Below are positions 1 to 8,409 of a stretch of DNA of 64,000 nucleotides, one piece after another. This stretch comes from Pseudomonadales bacterium. Lineage in GTDB: Bacteria; Pseudomonadota; Gammaproteobacteria; Pseudomonadales; UBA5862. The notes below the pieces were generated by a model, which was given only the letters and a program-made list of their open reading frames with translations, did not search any database and had not been told where the DNA came from. The number at the start of each line of letters is the position of its first letter. Position 1 is the first letter of the stretch. The stretch covers positions 806,001 through 870,000 of the forward strand of contig JACKOQ010000001.1 in the NCBI GenBank assembly GCA_024234215.1, in the 5' to 3' direction. The translations under genes were made by a program, and so were the position numbers.

Positions 1-163
1 CGCGGGTCAGGTAGACCAGCGCGTTCCACTTCGACTGGGTCAGGCCGGTGTGCTTCAACTGCTGATCGAGCCGCATGCGCCAGCAGCGGGCCAGATGTAC
101 CAGCTTGAATCCGAACAGTTCACGGGCCGAGGAGCTTTCTTGCATTGTTATTGTTCTGACCAT
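1..163 (-). CDS. MarR-family transcriptional regulator, N-terminal part (cut by window edge)
   Basis: About 54 residues are visible. They read on from MVRTITMQESSSAREL into a helix with LVHLARCWRMRLDQQL and then LTQSKWNALVYLTR, the first DNA-binding-domain helices of MarR-family winged-helix proteins, which act as dimeric repressors often controlled by small phenolic or lipophilic ligands. The start may be the ATG ending at 163 or the one ending at 145; neither has a strong ribosome-binding site. The C-terminal part lies beyond position 1. The gene lies downstream of, and on the same strand as, the Baeyer-Villiger monooxygenase gene, with about 275 bases between them. An inverted repeat just upstream (198-216) is the likely autoregulatory operator. 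The family call is reasonably secure; the regulated genes are unknown. Confidence 0.75.
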   Translation of the reverse strand, partial: MVRTITMQESSSARELFGFKLVHLARCWRMRLDQQLKHTGLTQSKWNALVYLTR

Positions 164-197
164 CCATGTGCTTGCAGATCCAGACAGATAGCAAGCA

Positions 198-216
198 AAT
201 TAGTAGCGTGCTAATT
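198..216. promoter_or_regulatory. Inverted repeat upstream of marR, probable MarR operator
   Basis: AATTAG at 198-203 is mirrored exactly by CTAATT at 211-216 with a 7-base spacer. The inner bases also nearly match (TTAGTA against TGCTAA). AT-rich palindromes of this size in the promoter of a marR gene are the usual MarR dimer sites. It lies 35-53 bases upstream of the outermost possible start. The rest of the 164-438 gap shows no gene I can support. Confidence 0.45.
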
Positions 217-438
217 CTGGAAACCGCAGCCGAAGGTGTCAATATGCAATTTCATCCGCAAGGTGGATGGAACTGAATGTCGTGTGACGCCAGCCCAGCG
301 AGCCTCGGGCGCCCGTCGGCCATGCAGTCCGTTCTGGCCGATGCGGAGGCTGCCGGAGAGCGGCCGGGCAGGGGCAGCACTGCGCCCCGTGCGGTGGCCG
401 TGCCATGCAAAGCGCCAAGGAGCGCTCAGCCCACCCGG

Positions 439-2067
439 CTATTGCAGCACAAAGCCCGGATAGCCGTTGGCACTCTCCTGGTCGCACCGCTCGCGGTAGG
501 CCGGGGCGCCGCCGACATAGACGACGATGCGTGGCTTGTCCTTGCCCGGCACATTGGTGTTGACGCCGGTGAACCAGGAGTTGACCTTGGTGAACAGCGT
601 GTATTCGGCAATCTCGTTGACATGCTGGGTCCAGCTCCGCTCGGCCTCTTCGCTGGGGACGACGCTCTGCAACTGGTGGCTGCGCAGGTGGCCAATCACT
701 CCGGAGACCCACTCGACATTCTGTTCGATGCAGCGCGGGATGTTGCAGAGGGTGGCGGTGTTGTGCGGTCCGACCAGCGTGAACAGATTGGGGAAGCCGA
801 CGCTCTGCAACCCGAGGTAGGTGCGCGGGCCATCCTGCCATTTGTCCTTCAGTTTGAGACCGCCGACGCCGCGGATGTCGATGCGGTCGAGCGCGCCGGT
901 GATCGCATCGAAGCCGGTGGCGTAGATGATGATGTCGAATTCACGCTCGCGGTCGCTGGTCTTGATGCCCTGGGGGGTGATGCGCTCGATCGGTGTTTCG
1001 ATCAGCGAGACCAGTTCGACGTTCGGCTGGTTGTAGACCTCGTAGTAGTGGGTCTCCTGCGGCACCCGGCGGGTGCCGAAGCCATGGTCGGTCGGAATCA
1101 GTTTTTCGGCGGTCTTTGGATCCTTGACCCGCTGGCGAATCTTTTTGGCGATGAAGTCGCTGATGGTCCTGTTGGCCTCGGGCGTCATCAGGATGTCCAT
1201 GAAGTTGCCGATCCAGATGGCGAAGCCGGGCTGCTGGTAGAGGTGCTCGAAAAAGGCTTCACGCTCCTCGGGTGACACTTCGAGCGCGCTGCGCGGATCG
1301 GACTTGTGCAGGAAGCAGCCGTTGGTCTCACGGCACTGCTGGAAGATTTGCGGGTAGCTCGCCTTGATCTGGCGCTGCTCCTCGGGCGTGATCGGACGGT
1401 TGTTGAGTGGCGTGCACCAGTTGGGACGGCGCTGGAAGACGGTGAGCTGCTTCGCGCTCTTGGCCACCTCCTGGATCACCTGCACGCCGGTGGCGCCGGT
1501 GCCGATCACCGCCACCCGCTTGCCGGTGAAGTCGACCTCGTGGTGCGGCCAGTTTGCGGTGTGGCAGGATTCGCCCTTGAAGCTGTCGATGCCCTCGATC
1601 GCTGGCAGGGTCGCTGCCGAGAGCGGACCGACCGCGGTGATCAGAAAGCGTGCACGGGCCTGGGTGCCGGTGTCGGTGGTGACGGTCCAGCAGCTGTCCG
1701 CTTCGCTGTAGTGGGCCGCGGTGACCCGGGTGTTGAACCGGATGTCCCGGCGCAGATCGAACTTGTCGGCGACATGGTTGAGATAGCGCAGCGTCTCTGA
1801 CTGGGGCGAGAAGTGCTCACTCCATTCCCACTCCTGCAGCAGCTCTTCGGAAAATGAGTAGCCGTAGCTGTAGCTCTCGGAGTCGAAGCGTGCGCCAGGA
1901 TAGCGGTTCCAGTACCAGGTGCCGCCGACACCATCGCCGGTCTCGAACACCCGCACCGAGCAGCCCAGCTCGCGCAGTTTGATCAGTTGGTACATGCCGG
2001 CAATACCGGCGCCGATGACGATGGCGTCATACTGTTCGGCAGGTTCAAGTTTGACGGCGGTGGCCAT
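439..2067 (-). CDS. Flavin-containing Baeyer-Villiger monooxygenase (cyclohexanone monooxygenase-like)
   Basis: This 542-residue protein would insert oxygen next to a ketone carbonyl, giving an ester or lactone, using FAD, NADPH and O2 in the cytoplasm. GAGIAG (residues 19-24) begins the FAD Rossmann fold and GTGATG (about 189-194) the NADPH fold. Between them the Baeyer-Villiger fingerprint FxGxxxHxxxWP is present at residues 163-174, with FKGESCHTANWP. Length is normal for type I enzymes of the CHMO group (about 540). The next gene on the strand is a MarR regulator, which might control it. The substrate cannot be told from sequence; alicyclic or aromatic ketones are typical of the group. 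A long reading frame on the opposite strand here is a codon-bias shadow. Confidence 0.9.
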   Translation of the reverse strand: MATAVKLEPAEQYDAIVIGAGIAGMYQLIKLRELGCSVRVFETGDGVGGTWYWNRYPGARFDSESYSYGYSFSEELLQEWEWSEHFSPQSETLRYLNHVADKFDLRRDIRFNTRVTAAHYSEADSCWTVTTDTGTQARARFLITAVGPLSAATLPAIEGIDSFKGESCHTANWPHHEVDFTGKRVAVIGTGATGVQVIQEVAKSAKQLTVFQRRPNWCTPLNNRPITPEEQRQIKASYPQIFQQCRETNGCFLHKSDPRSALEVSPEEREAFFEHLYQQPGFAIWIGNFMDILMTPEANRTISDFIAKKIRQRVKDPKTAEKLIPTDHGFGTRRVPQETHYYEVYNQPNVELVSLIETPIERITPQGIKTSDREREFDIIIYATGFDAITGALDRIDIRGVGGLKLKDKWQDGPRTYLGLQSVGFPNLFTLVGPHNTATLCNIPRCIEQNVEWVSGVIGHLRSHQLQSVVPSEEAERSWTQHVNEIAEYTLFTKVNSWFTGVNTNVPGKDKPRIVVYVGGAPAYRERCDQESANGYPGFVLQ

Positions 2068-2218
2068 GAGATTCGACTCCGTTCATGATTATTATTGAGT
2101 GGGCAGACGGCCCGCCGGACAGGCTAGCTGCCAGGCGGGATGTCGGCATTTGATCCATGTCAAGCAGGCGCAAACTACCACCAAAGCGACAGGGCAGCCA
2201 GCCGTCTGACGCGACCGG

Positions 2219-2755
2219 TCACCACATCAGGTCATCGGGAATCGGGTGGTCGGCGTAGGGGTCGGTCTCATTCGCGTCCTCCGCAGCGCTGCTGGGCGGC
2301 GCGTTCAGCACCACGACAACGCCCGGATCGCGCTGGGCGATTTTCTGCGCCGTGCCGACCGGCACCAGCTCATGGCGCTCGTCGAGCCGGACCACGGCCA
2401 GCGTGCCGCGAATCAACTGCTCGCGCTGCTGCGCGTGCAGCACGATCTTCTTGATCTTGCCATGGTCGACGAACTGGTGACTGACCGTGCCACCGCTGCG
2501 GTCGATCCTCTGGGTCTCGATCAACTGGCGAATCTGGGCGGCCAGAGCCTTCTGCTCGCGCGCCTGCTGCTGTTCGAGGTTGCGTTGCCGGTCGCTTTCG
2601 GCCTTCTGCTGCTGTGCCTGCCGGATCTGTTCCGCCGTCGGGTCGGCGTTGCCCGGCTGCTGGCTGGCCTGGTACTTCTCCTTGGCGGCCTTCTTGACCT
2701 GGTTGCTGTTGACCAGTCCCGCCTTGAGCAGCTGTTCTTGCAGTGGGCTGACCAT
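2219..2755 (-). CDS. DUF2058 family protein (YaiL-like)
   Basis: This 178-residue cytoplasmic protein of unknown function begins MVSPLQEQLLKAGLVN, the characteristic start of the DUF2058/YaiL family. A charged, glutamine-rich coiled-coil stretch follows (about residues 25-80). The C-terminal half includes HGKIKKIVLHAQQREQL and a LAVVRLDERHELVPV strand region, both family hallmarks. Some family members are annotated as nucleoprotein or polynucleotide-associated, but no activity is firmly established. It is the last gene of the minus-strand his block, 12 bases after hisC, so it is probably cotranscribed with it. The start is supported by the conserved N-terminus. Confidence 0.85.
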   Translation of the reverse strand: MVSPLQEQLLKAGLVNSNQVKKAAKEKYQASQQPGNADPTAEQIRQAQQQKAESDRQRNLEQQQAREQKALAAQIRQLIETQRIDRSGGTVSHQFVDHGKIKKIVLHAQQREQLIRGTLAVVRLDERHELVPVGTAQKIAQRDPGVVVVLNAPPSSAAEDANETDPYADHPIPDDLMW

Positions 2756-2767
2756 CGTGTGCGTGCC

Positions 2768-3895
2768 TCAGGCGTTGGAGGGTGGTTCGCAGAGCAGTTG
2801 GGTCAGCGCGTCCAGCAGGGCGTCATTCTCGGCAGGTGTGCCGACGGTGATGCGCAGGCAGTCGCGCAGCAGGGGATGGCCGCCATCCAGACATTTGATC
2901 AGGATGCGGTGACGCGCCTTCAGCAGCCGCTGCAACCGGGGCGCCTCGCCAGCCGGCACCCGCAGCAGGATGAAGTTGGCCTCGCTGGCATAGGGGGTGA
3001 TGCCGGGCAGGCTCTGCAGCGCGGCGAACAGGCGGCTGCGTTCGCGGCGCAACTGTTGGCTCTGTTCGGTCAGCAGCGACGCATGTTCGAGGGCAAAGCA
3101 GGCGCTGGCCTGGGTCAGGCTGTTGATGTTGTAGGGCAGCCGCAGGCTGTCGAGCCGTTCGATCAGCGCCGGAGCGCCGATCAGCAATCCAAGCCGCAGT
3201 CCGGCCAGACCGATCTTGGAGAGGGTGCGCATCACCAGCAGGTGCGGAAACTCATCGAGCAGTGGCAGATGCTGGGTGTCGGTGAAGGCGCAGTAGGCCT
3301 CGTCGATCACCACGACGCCGGGTGCCGCCTCGATGACGGCCCGCAGCGTGGCCGGGTCGAAGAGGTTGCCGGTCGGGTTGTTCGGCTGGGCGATGAAGAT
3401 CACTGCCGGCTGGCGCTCGGCAATCGCCGCCAGCATCGCGGTGCGGTCGAGTTCGAACTGCTCGGTCAATGCAACGCCGCAATAGGCCATGCCGGCCTGA
3501 CGGGCGATCAGGCTGTACATCACGAAGCCCGGCTCGGGTGCCAGCAGGCAGTGACCGGTGCCACCGAACAGCAGTGCCAGCAGCAGGATCAGCTCATCGG
3601 AGCCATTGCCCAGCAGCAGCGCATGGTGCTCGGCAATGGCGAAGTGCCGCCGCAGCGCCTGCTTGACGGCGCTGCCCTGCGGATCGGGGTAGCGGTTGAG
3701 TTCGACGCTGCGCAGCCGTTCGAGCCAGGCCGTGGTGAGTGTGCCGGGCCAGGGGTAGGGGTTCTCCATCGCATCGAGCTTGATGCAGCCGCTGGCATCG
3801 GCGACATGATAGGGGGCGAGCGAGCGCAGTTCGGGCCGGATCCACTGTTCGATGCGGGTGTGCAGTTCTTCAGGTGGTGGCGACGGCTCGGTCAT
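2768..3895 (-). CDS. hisC: Histidinol-phosphate aminotransferase
   Basis: This 375-residue fold-type I PLP enzyme catalyses the transamination between imidazole-acetol phosphate and histidinol phosphate in histidine biosynthesis. Visible landmarks are LDAMENPYPWPG near the N-terminus, GNGSDELI (about residues 96-103), the substrate/PLP region QPNNPTGN (about 170-177), DEAY (about 198-201) and the PLP lysine in TLSKIGLAGLR (Lys about 228). The start is placed at MTEPSPPPEEL because that ATG overlaps the hisD stop as ATGA, implying translational coupling; the frame is open 33 bases further upstream, but that would run into hisD. It sits in the order hisG-hisD-hisC found in Pseudomonas relatives. 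Confidence 0.93.
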   Translation of the reverse strand: MTEPSPPPEELHTRIEQWIRPELRSLAPYHVADASGCIKLDAMENPYPWPGTLTTAWLERLRSVELNRYPDPQGSAVKQALRRHFAIAEHHALLLGNGSDELILLLALLFGGTGHCLLAPEPGFVMYSLIARQAGMAYCGVALTEQFELDRTAMLAAIAERQPAVIFIAQPNNPTGNLFDPATLRAVIEAAPGVVVIDEAYCAFTDTQHLPLLDEFPHLLVMRTLSKIGLAGLRLGLLIGAPALIERLDSLRLPYNINSLTQASACFALEHASLLTEQSQQLRRERSRLFAALQSLPGITPYASEANFILLRVPAGEAPRLQRLLKARHRILIKCLDGGHPLLRDCLRITVGTPAENDALLDALTQLLCEPPSNA

Positions 3896-5220
3896 GGCGT
3901 CGTGCTCCCCGGTTCGCGCAGCCGGCATTCGGCAGCGGCGGCGTGGGCTTCCAGCCCTTCGAGACGGGCCAGGGTGATGGCGGTGTCGGCGAGCCGCGCG
4001 GCGGCCTGCGAGGAGCAGCCGATGATCGAGCTGCGCTTCTGGAAGTCGTAGACCCCGAGCGGCGAGGAGAAGCGGGCGGTGCCGGAGGTGGGCAGCACAT
4101 GGTTGGGGCCGGCGCAGTAGTCGCCGAGCGATTCGCAGGCATGGCGGCCAAGAAAGATGGCGCCGGCATGGCGAATCGATGGCAGCAGTGCTTCGGGGTC
4201 GGCGACCGACAGCTCCAGATGTTCCGGTGCAATGTGGTTGATCAGCTCGACCCCCTGTTGCAGGTCGGTCACCTGCAGCAGCAGGCCGCGTTTTTGCAGT
4301 GCGGCGGCGATGATGGCGGCGCGTGGCTGTGCCGGCAGCAGTCGGGCCATGGTGTCGGTGACCCGATCGAGGTAGGCCGCATCGGGGCAGATCAGGATCG
4401 ATTGCGCCTCTTCGTCATGTTCGGCCTGGGCGAACAGGTCCATCACCACCCACTCCGCTGGGGTCTTGCCATCGCAGAGAATCAGCACTTCGGAAGGACC
4501 GGCGATCATGTCGATGCCGACCTGGCCATAGAGCAGCCGTTTGGCGGTGGCGACATAGCGGTTGCCGGGACCGACGATCTTGTCGACCCGCGGCACGCTG
4601 GCCGTGCCGTAGGCCAGCGCGGCGACCGCCTGGGCGCCACCGATGGTGAAGAGCCGGTCGACGCCGGCGATCGCGGCCGCGGCCAGCACCCAGGGGTTGA
4701 GGGTGCCATCGGGCGTCGGGCTGACCATGATGATCTCGCCGACGCCAGCCACCTTGGCCGGAATCACATTCATCAGCACCGAGGAGGGGTAGGCGGCCCG
4801 GCCACCCGGGACGTAGACCCCGACCCGATCGAGCGGGCGCACCTCCTGCCCCAGCGTGAAGCCGGCTTCATCCTCGATGCGCCAGCTCGGCTGCCGTTGC
4901 AGCGCGTGAAAGGCGCGAATGCGTTGGGCGGCATGTTGCAGTGCCGCCACGCCCGCGGCGGGCAGGTTTTGCAGCTGGGCATCGAGCCTGCCGCAGTCGA
5001 GCTCCAGTGCAGCCATCGTTTGCGCGGGGTGGCGATCGAAGCGCTGGGTCAGCGCCAGCAGAGCCGCATCGCCTTCGCGTCGCACCTGCTCGATCAGGCT
5101 GCGCACCTGATTGGTGTGGAGCAGATCCTCCTCCATCTCGAAGCCGAGCCGGCTGTCGAGCTGCTGCATGAAGTCGGTGGCGCGGCTGTCGATCCGGGTG
5201 ATCAGCGTCGGGTTCGTCAT
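3892..5220 (-). CDS. hisD: Histidinol dehydrogenase
   Basis: This 442-residue zinc enzyme performs the last two steps of histidine synthesis, oxidising histidinol to histidine with two NAD+. Family signatures are clear: VYVPGGRAAYPSSVLMNVIP, the stretch FTIGGAQAVAALAYGT, GPGNRYVATAK, IAGPSEVLI, the zinc/catalytic region QAEHDEEAQS, and APEHLEL and GDYCAGPNHVLPT near the end. Length matches the family (about 430-440). Its start overlaps the hisG stop as ATGA and its stop overlaps the hisC start the same way, so the three genes form a coupled operon. Confidence 0.96.
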   Translation of the reverse strand: MTNPTLITRIDSRATDFMQQLDSRLGFEMEEDLLHTNQVRSLIEQVRREGDAALLALTQRFDRHPAQTMAALELDCGRLDAQLQNLPAAGVAALQHAAQRIRAFHALQRQPSWRIEDEAGFTLGQEVRPLDRVGVYVPGGRAAYPSSVLMNVIPAKVAGVGEIIMVSPTPDGTLNPWVLAAAAIAGVDRLFTIGGAQAVAALAYGTASVPRVDKIVGPGNRYVATAKRLLYGQVGIDMIAGPSEVLILCDGKTPAEWVVMDLFAQAEHDEEAQSILICPDAAYLDRVTDTMARLLPAQPRAAIIAAALQKRGLLLQVTDLQQGVELINHIAPEHLELSVADPEALLPSIRHAGAIFLGRHACESLGDYCAGPNHVLPTSGTARFSSPLGVYDFQKRSSIIGCSSQAAARLADTAITLARLEGLEAHAAAAECRLREPGSTTP

Positions 5221-5873
5221 GGCTGACCCGCCTGGAGGCGGTTGCGATCGGCCACCGCGGCGGAAAGCTGCTCGATCAGCGCGCTGACCGCGCGGTGCTT
5301 GACCTTCATCGACGCCTTGTTGACGATCAGCCGCGAGCTGATGTCGGCGATCAGTTCCAGCGGTGCCAGCCCGTTGGCCTGCAACGTCTTGCCGGTGTCG
5401 ACGATGTCGACGATCTGGTCGGCCAGTCCGACCAGCGGCGCCAGCTCCATGCCGCCGTAGAGTTTGATCAGCTCGACCTGTTCACCGCGTTCGCCATAGA
5501 AGCGCTTGGCCACGTTGACGAACTTGGTGGCCACCCGCAGCCGGCCACGCCGGGGGGGCGCGACCACCGGGCCGGCCGTCATCAGCCGGCAGCGGGCAAT
5601 GCCGAGGTCGAGTGGTTCGTAGAGTCCGCTGCTGCCCTGTTCGAGCAGCATGTCCTTGCCGGCCACGCCGAGGTCGGCCGCGCCATGCCGCACATAGGTC
5701 GGCACATCGGTACCGCGCATCACCAGCAGCCGCACGCCGGGCTGGTTGGTGGCGAAGATCAGCTTGCGGCTCTCGGCGATCGAGTCGAGCGGCTCGATGC
5801 CGGCGGCCCGCAACAGCGGCAGGCATTCGTCGAGGATGCGGCCCTTGGTGAGGGCGATGGTCAGTGGGCTCAT
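5217..5873 (-). CDS. hisG: ATP phosphoribosyltransferase catalytic subunit, short form
   Basis: HisG joins ATP and PRPP in the first committed step of histidine synthesis. The start at MSPLTIALTKGRILDE is set by the conserved N-terminus; an open extension of 30 codons upstream has no homology. At 218 residues this is the short form (HisG-S), lacking the roughly 80-residue C-terminal ACT-like regulatory domain of the long form. Short HisG proteins work as an octamer with HisZ, a histidyl-tRNA synthetase paralogue. No hisZ is in the window. The PRPP-binding loop is seen as DIVDTGKTLQANGL near residues 155-168. The stop overlaps hisD as ATGA; murA lies 28 bases upstream. Confidence 0.94.
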   Translation of the reverse strand: MSPLTIALTKGRILDECLPLLRAAGIEPLDSIAESRKLIFATNQPGVRLLVMRGTDVPTYVRHGAADLGVAGKDMLLEQGSSGLYEPLDLGIARCRLMTAGPVVAPPRRGRLRVATKFVNVAKRFYGERGEQVELIKLYGGMELAPLVGLADQIVDIVDTGKTLQANGLAPLELIADISSRLIVNKASMKVKHRAVSALIEQLSAAVADRNRLQAGQP

Positions 5874-5901
5874 GTGATGGCTCGAATACGGCAAACGGGT
5901 C

Positions 5902-7164
5902 TCAGGCGGCGACGCGCCTGATCTGGGCGCCGAGCTGAAGCAGTTTCTCTTCGATGCACTCATAGCCGCGGTCGATGTGGTAGATGCGTTCGACCTCGGT
6001 CTGCCCGCTCGCCACCAGACCCGCCAGCACCAGTGAGGCCGAGGCGCGCAGGTCGGTCGCCATCACCGGCGCCGCGCGCAGGTGGTCGACCCCACTGACG
6101 ATGGCGGTATTGCCTTCGAGTGCGATGTTGGCGCCCAGCCGGTTCAGCTCATGCACATGCATGAAGCGGTTCTCGAAGACGGTCTCGATGATGGTGCCGG
6201 TGCCGCGGGCGATTGAATTGAGCACCGTGAACTGCGCCTGCATGTCGGTCGGGAAGGCCGGATAGGGGGCGGTGCGCAGATTGACCGCCCGTGGCCGCTC
6301 CCCCTTCATGTCGAGCTGGATCCAGTTCGGCCCGGTCTCGATGGCCGCACCGGCCTCTTCGAGCTTGTGCAGAACCGCTTCGAGAATCACCGGTGCGGTG
6401 TCTTTCAGTCGGATCCGCCCACCGGTTGCTGCGGCGGCCACCAGATAGGTGCCGGTCTCGATCCGATCGGGCATGACATCGAAGCGGCAGCCGTGCAACC
6501 GCTCCACCCCTTCGATGACCAGGGTGTCACTGCCCTGGCCGCTGACTTTGGCCCCCATCGCATTCAGGCAGTTTGCCAGATCGACCACTTCGGGCTCGCG
6601 GGCGGCGTTTTCGATCACTGTTCGCCCCTCGGCGAGCACCGCCGCCATCAGCACGTTTTCGGTGCCGGTGACCGTGACCATGTCCATGAAGATGTGGGCA
6701 CCTTTAAGGCGTCCGTCGACCCGGGCCTTGATGTAGCCCCCTTCGAGGTCGATCTGCGCGCCCATCGTCTCGAGGCCACGGATGTGCATGTCGACCGGAC
6801 GGCTGCCGATGGCGCAACCACCGGGCAGTGACACCTCGGCCTGCCCATGGCGGGCCAGCAGCGGCCCCAGCACCAGAATCGAGGCGCGCATGGTCTTGAC
6901 CAGTTCATAGGGGGCACTGGGGGTGTGCAGGGTGCGGGTGTTGATCTCGACCCGCATCTGCTCATCGAGCATCACCTCGACCCCCATGCAGCCGAGCAGC
7001 TCGATCATCGTGGTGATGTCGTGCAGATGGGGCAGATTGCCGATCTCCATCTTCTCGTCACACAGCAGGGTCGCGGCCAGAATCGGCAGCGCCGAGTTCT
7101 TGGCGCCGGAAATGCGGATTTCTCCGTCGAGGCGCACCCCGCCGGTAATGATCAACTTGTCCAC
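5902..7164 (-). CDS. murA: UDP-N-acetylglucosamine 1-carboxyvinyltransferase
   Basis: MurA transfers enolpyruvate from PEP to UDP-GlcNAc, the first committed step of peptidoglycan synthesis, in the cytoplasm. The 420-residue protein begins MDKLIITGGVRLDGEI and carries the Lys-Asn pair in SGAKNSALP (about residues 19-27). The catalytic loop SLPGGCAIGSRPVDMH has the active-site cysteine at about residue 116, so fosfomycin would be expected to bind; resistant MurA enzymes have aspartate there. The C-terminal part has the expected FPTDMQAQF and HELNRLGA segments. It lies between ibaG and hisG, an order conserved in many gammaproteobacteria. Confidence 0.97.
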   Translation of the reverse strand: MDKLIITGGVRLDGEIRISGAKNSALPILAATLLCDEKMEIGNLPHLHDITTMIELLGCMGVEVMLDEQMRVEINTRTLHTPSAPYELVKTMRASILVLGPLLARHGQAEVSLPGGCAIGSRPVDMHIRGLETMGAQIDLEGGYIKARVDGRLKGAHIFMDMVTVTGTENVLMAAVLAEGRTVIENAAREPEVVDLANCLNAMGAKVSGQGSDTLVIEGVERLHGCRFDVMPDRIETGTYLVAAAATGGRIRLKDTAPVILEAVLHKLEEAGAAIETGPNWIQLDMKGERPRAVNLRTAPYPAFPTDMQAQFTVLNSIARGTGTIIETVFENRFMHVHELNRLGANIALEGNTAIVSGVDHLRAAPVMATDLRASASLVLAGLVASGQTEVERIYHIDRGYECIEEKLLQLGAQIRRVAA

Positions 7165-7212
7165 GATGCCTCTTGTTTCATTGCGGAAATCTGAATGGAT
7201 CGGGCGGCGGTT

Positions 7213-7449
7213 TCAGGCGCGCTGCTGTTCATCCGGGGTGTAGGTTTTCATGCTGATCGCATGCAGCGCACCCGAGGCGATGTTGGCCTGCAGGCAGCCA
7301 TAGACCTGCTGCTGCCGCTTGACCGGGCTCATGCCGCTGAACCGATCCCAGGTCACCACCACCTGAAAGTGGTAGCCGTCGCCATCGACCTGTGCCTGGC
7401 TGCCGGGAAGCCCGGTCTCGATGAGTGCCTTGATCTCGTCCAGTTGCAT
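7213..7449 (-). CDS. ibaG: BolA-family protein IbaG (YrbA)
   Basis: This 78-residue protein has the BolA fold. The N-terminal helix begins MQLDEIKALIETGLPG; the central strands read DGYHFQVVVTWDRFSG, with a histidine in the position that ligands Fe-S clusters with monothiol glutaredoxins; the invariant helix is KRQQQVYGCLQ; the end is GALHAISMKTYTPDE. IbaG/YrbA members act in acid response and Fe-S trafficking. Placement immediately upstream of murA is the standard gammaproteobacterial arrangement. In many genomes the mla lipid-transport genes precede ibaG; here they are replaced by a divergent gene at 7679. Confidence 0.92.
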   Translation of the reverse strand: MQLDEIKALIETGLPGSQAQVDGDGYHFQVVVTWDRFSGMSPVKRQQQVYGCLQANIASGALHAISMKTYTPDEQQRA

Positions 7450-7678
7450 CGCGCTGTCACCGATCGAAAGTGAAGAATGGGGGTGGAATGGTATAGAAAG
7501 CGGGTGTCGAAGGCGAGCGGCCGGCGCGCTCCAGCGGCCGATTTCGTGCCGGATTGACGCGGGGCAATGGCAGCGCGGTTTTTGCGCTGTTCAGGTCCAC
7601 CCATCGGACATACCATGAAAGAGCGGCGCTGACCTGCCGCGAATCCGACATCAAGCCTGCCGAACAGGAGAGCGAGTT

Positions 7679-8122
7679 ATGACCACCACCTGGATTCTGG
7701 TTGCCGAGCGCAGCCGCGCCCGCATTTTCACGCTGCAGAACCGAGTGGCGCCACTGCAGGAGCTGGAGAGTCTGGTGCATCCACAGTCCCGCCTCAAGGA
7801 GAGCGAGCTGGTCAGCGACCATGCCGGCAAGCTCAGTGACAAGGGACAGCCCGGCACCCATGCCGCGCCGTCAGCCACCAGTGCCAAGGAGAAGGAGGCC
7901 GAGCTGTTTGCCCGGCAGCTCTGCCAACGGCTGGAACAGGGCCGGGCACAGCAGCAGCTGGAGCGGCTGGTGGTCATTGCGGCACCGGATTTTCTCGGTC
8001 TGCTGCGTCAGCAGATGGGCGCGGCCCTGCGGGCACTGGTCGTGGCCGAGCTGGACAAGAATCTGGCGACGGCCTCCGCCGAACAGATTCGCAGCCACCT
8101 GTCAGAGCGCCTCGCTCAGTAA
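7679..8122 (+). CDS. Host attachment family protein
   Basis: This 147-residue protein begins MTTTWILVAERSRARIF, which fits the 'host attachment protein' family, related to the bacterial eRF1-like (baeRF) fold. Further support comes from the middle segment KESELVSDHAGKLSDKGQ, the helix EKEAELFARQLCQRLEQ, LVVIAAPDFLGLLRQQM and the ending VVAELDKNLATASAEQIRSHL. The family name comes from an Agrobacterium attachment phenotype; a role in translation or nucleic-acid binding is more likely from the fold but is not shown. AGGAGAG about 8 bases upstream is a good ribosome-binding site. It is divergent from ibaG across 229 bases and followed by 287 bases before parC; neither gap shows another gene. Confidence 0.8.
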   Translation: MTTTWILVAERSRARIFTLQNRVAPLQELESLVHPQSRLKESELVSDHAGKLSDKGQPGTHAAPSATSAKEKEAELFARQLCQRLEQGRAQQQLERLVVIAAPDFLGLLRQQMGAALRALVVAELDKNLATASAEQIRSHLSERLAQ

Positions 8123-8409
8123 AGGCATCGTGTTGCAGCCGCCCTGGTGCAGGCCGGGGTGGCACCCTCCATTGTTTCGCTGGTGACGCCCGCGGGCATC
8201 TGCCTGGTTTGTCTGTTCAATCCGATCCTTTGCCAGCGGTGGCGCCCCGGCCTTTGACCTGCCGTGGCGCAAACGGCGAGAATTGCCTGCTTTGTGATCT
8301 TTTCGGACCCTGGATGCGCTCACGAGGTGCCGACAGCGTCTGAGATGTCCGAAGCGATGCAGTGCAGTTCAACCGATTCCGCCTGACCGGCGACGAGGCC
8401 TCTGACCCG

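Noticed and set aside
277..1275. 332-codon plus-strand frame opposite the Baeyer-Villiger monooxygenase
   Set aside because: Antisense shadow; the minus-strand frame contains both Rossmann motifs and the family fingerprint.
2105..2150. CCCGCC...GGCGGG inverted repeat between DUF2058 and the monooxygenase gene
   Set aside because: A six-base stem with a 17-base loop and no T-run is too weak to call in GC-rich DNA.
2246..5226. Long plus-strand frames (601 and 450 codons) opposite hisC and hisD
   Set aside because: Antisense shadows of well-recognised his genes.
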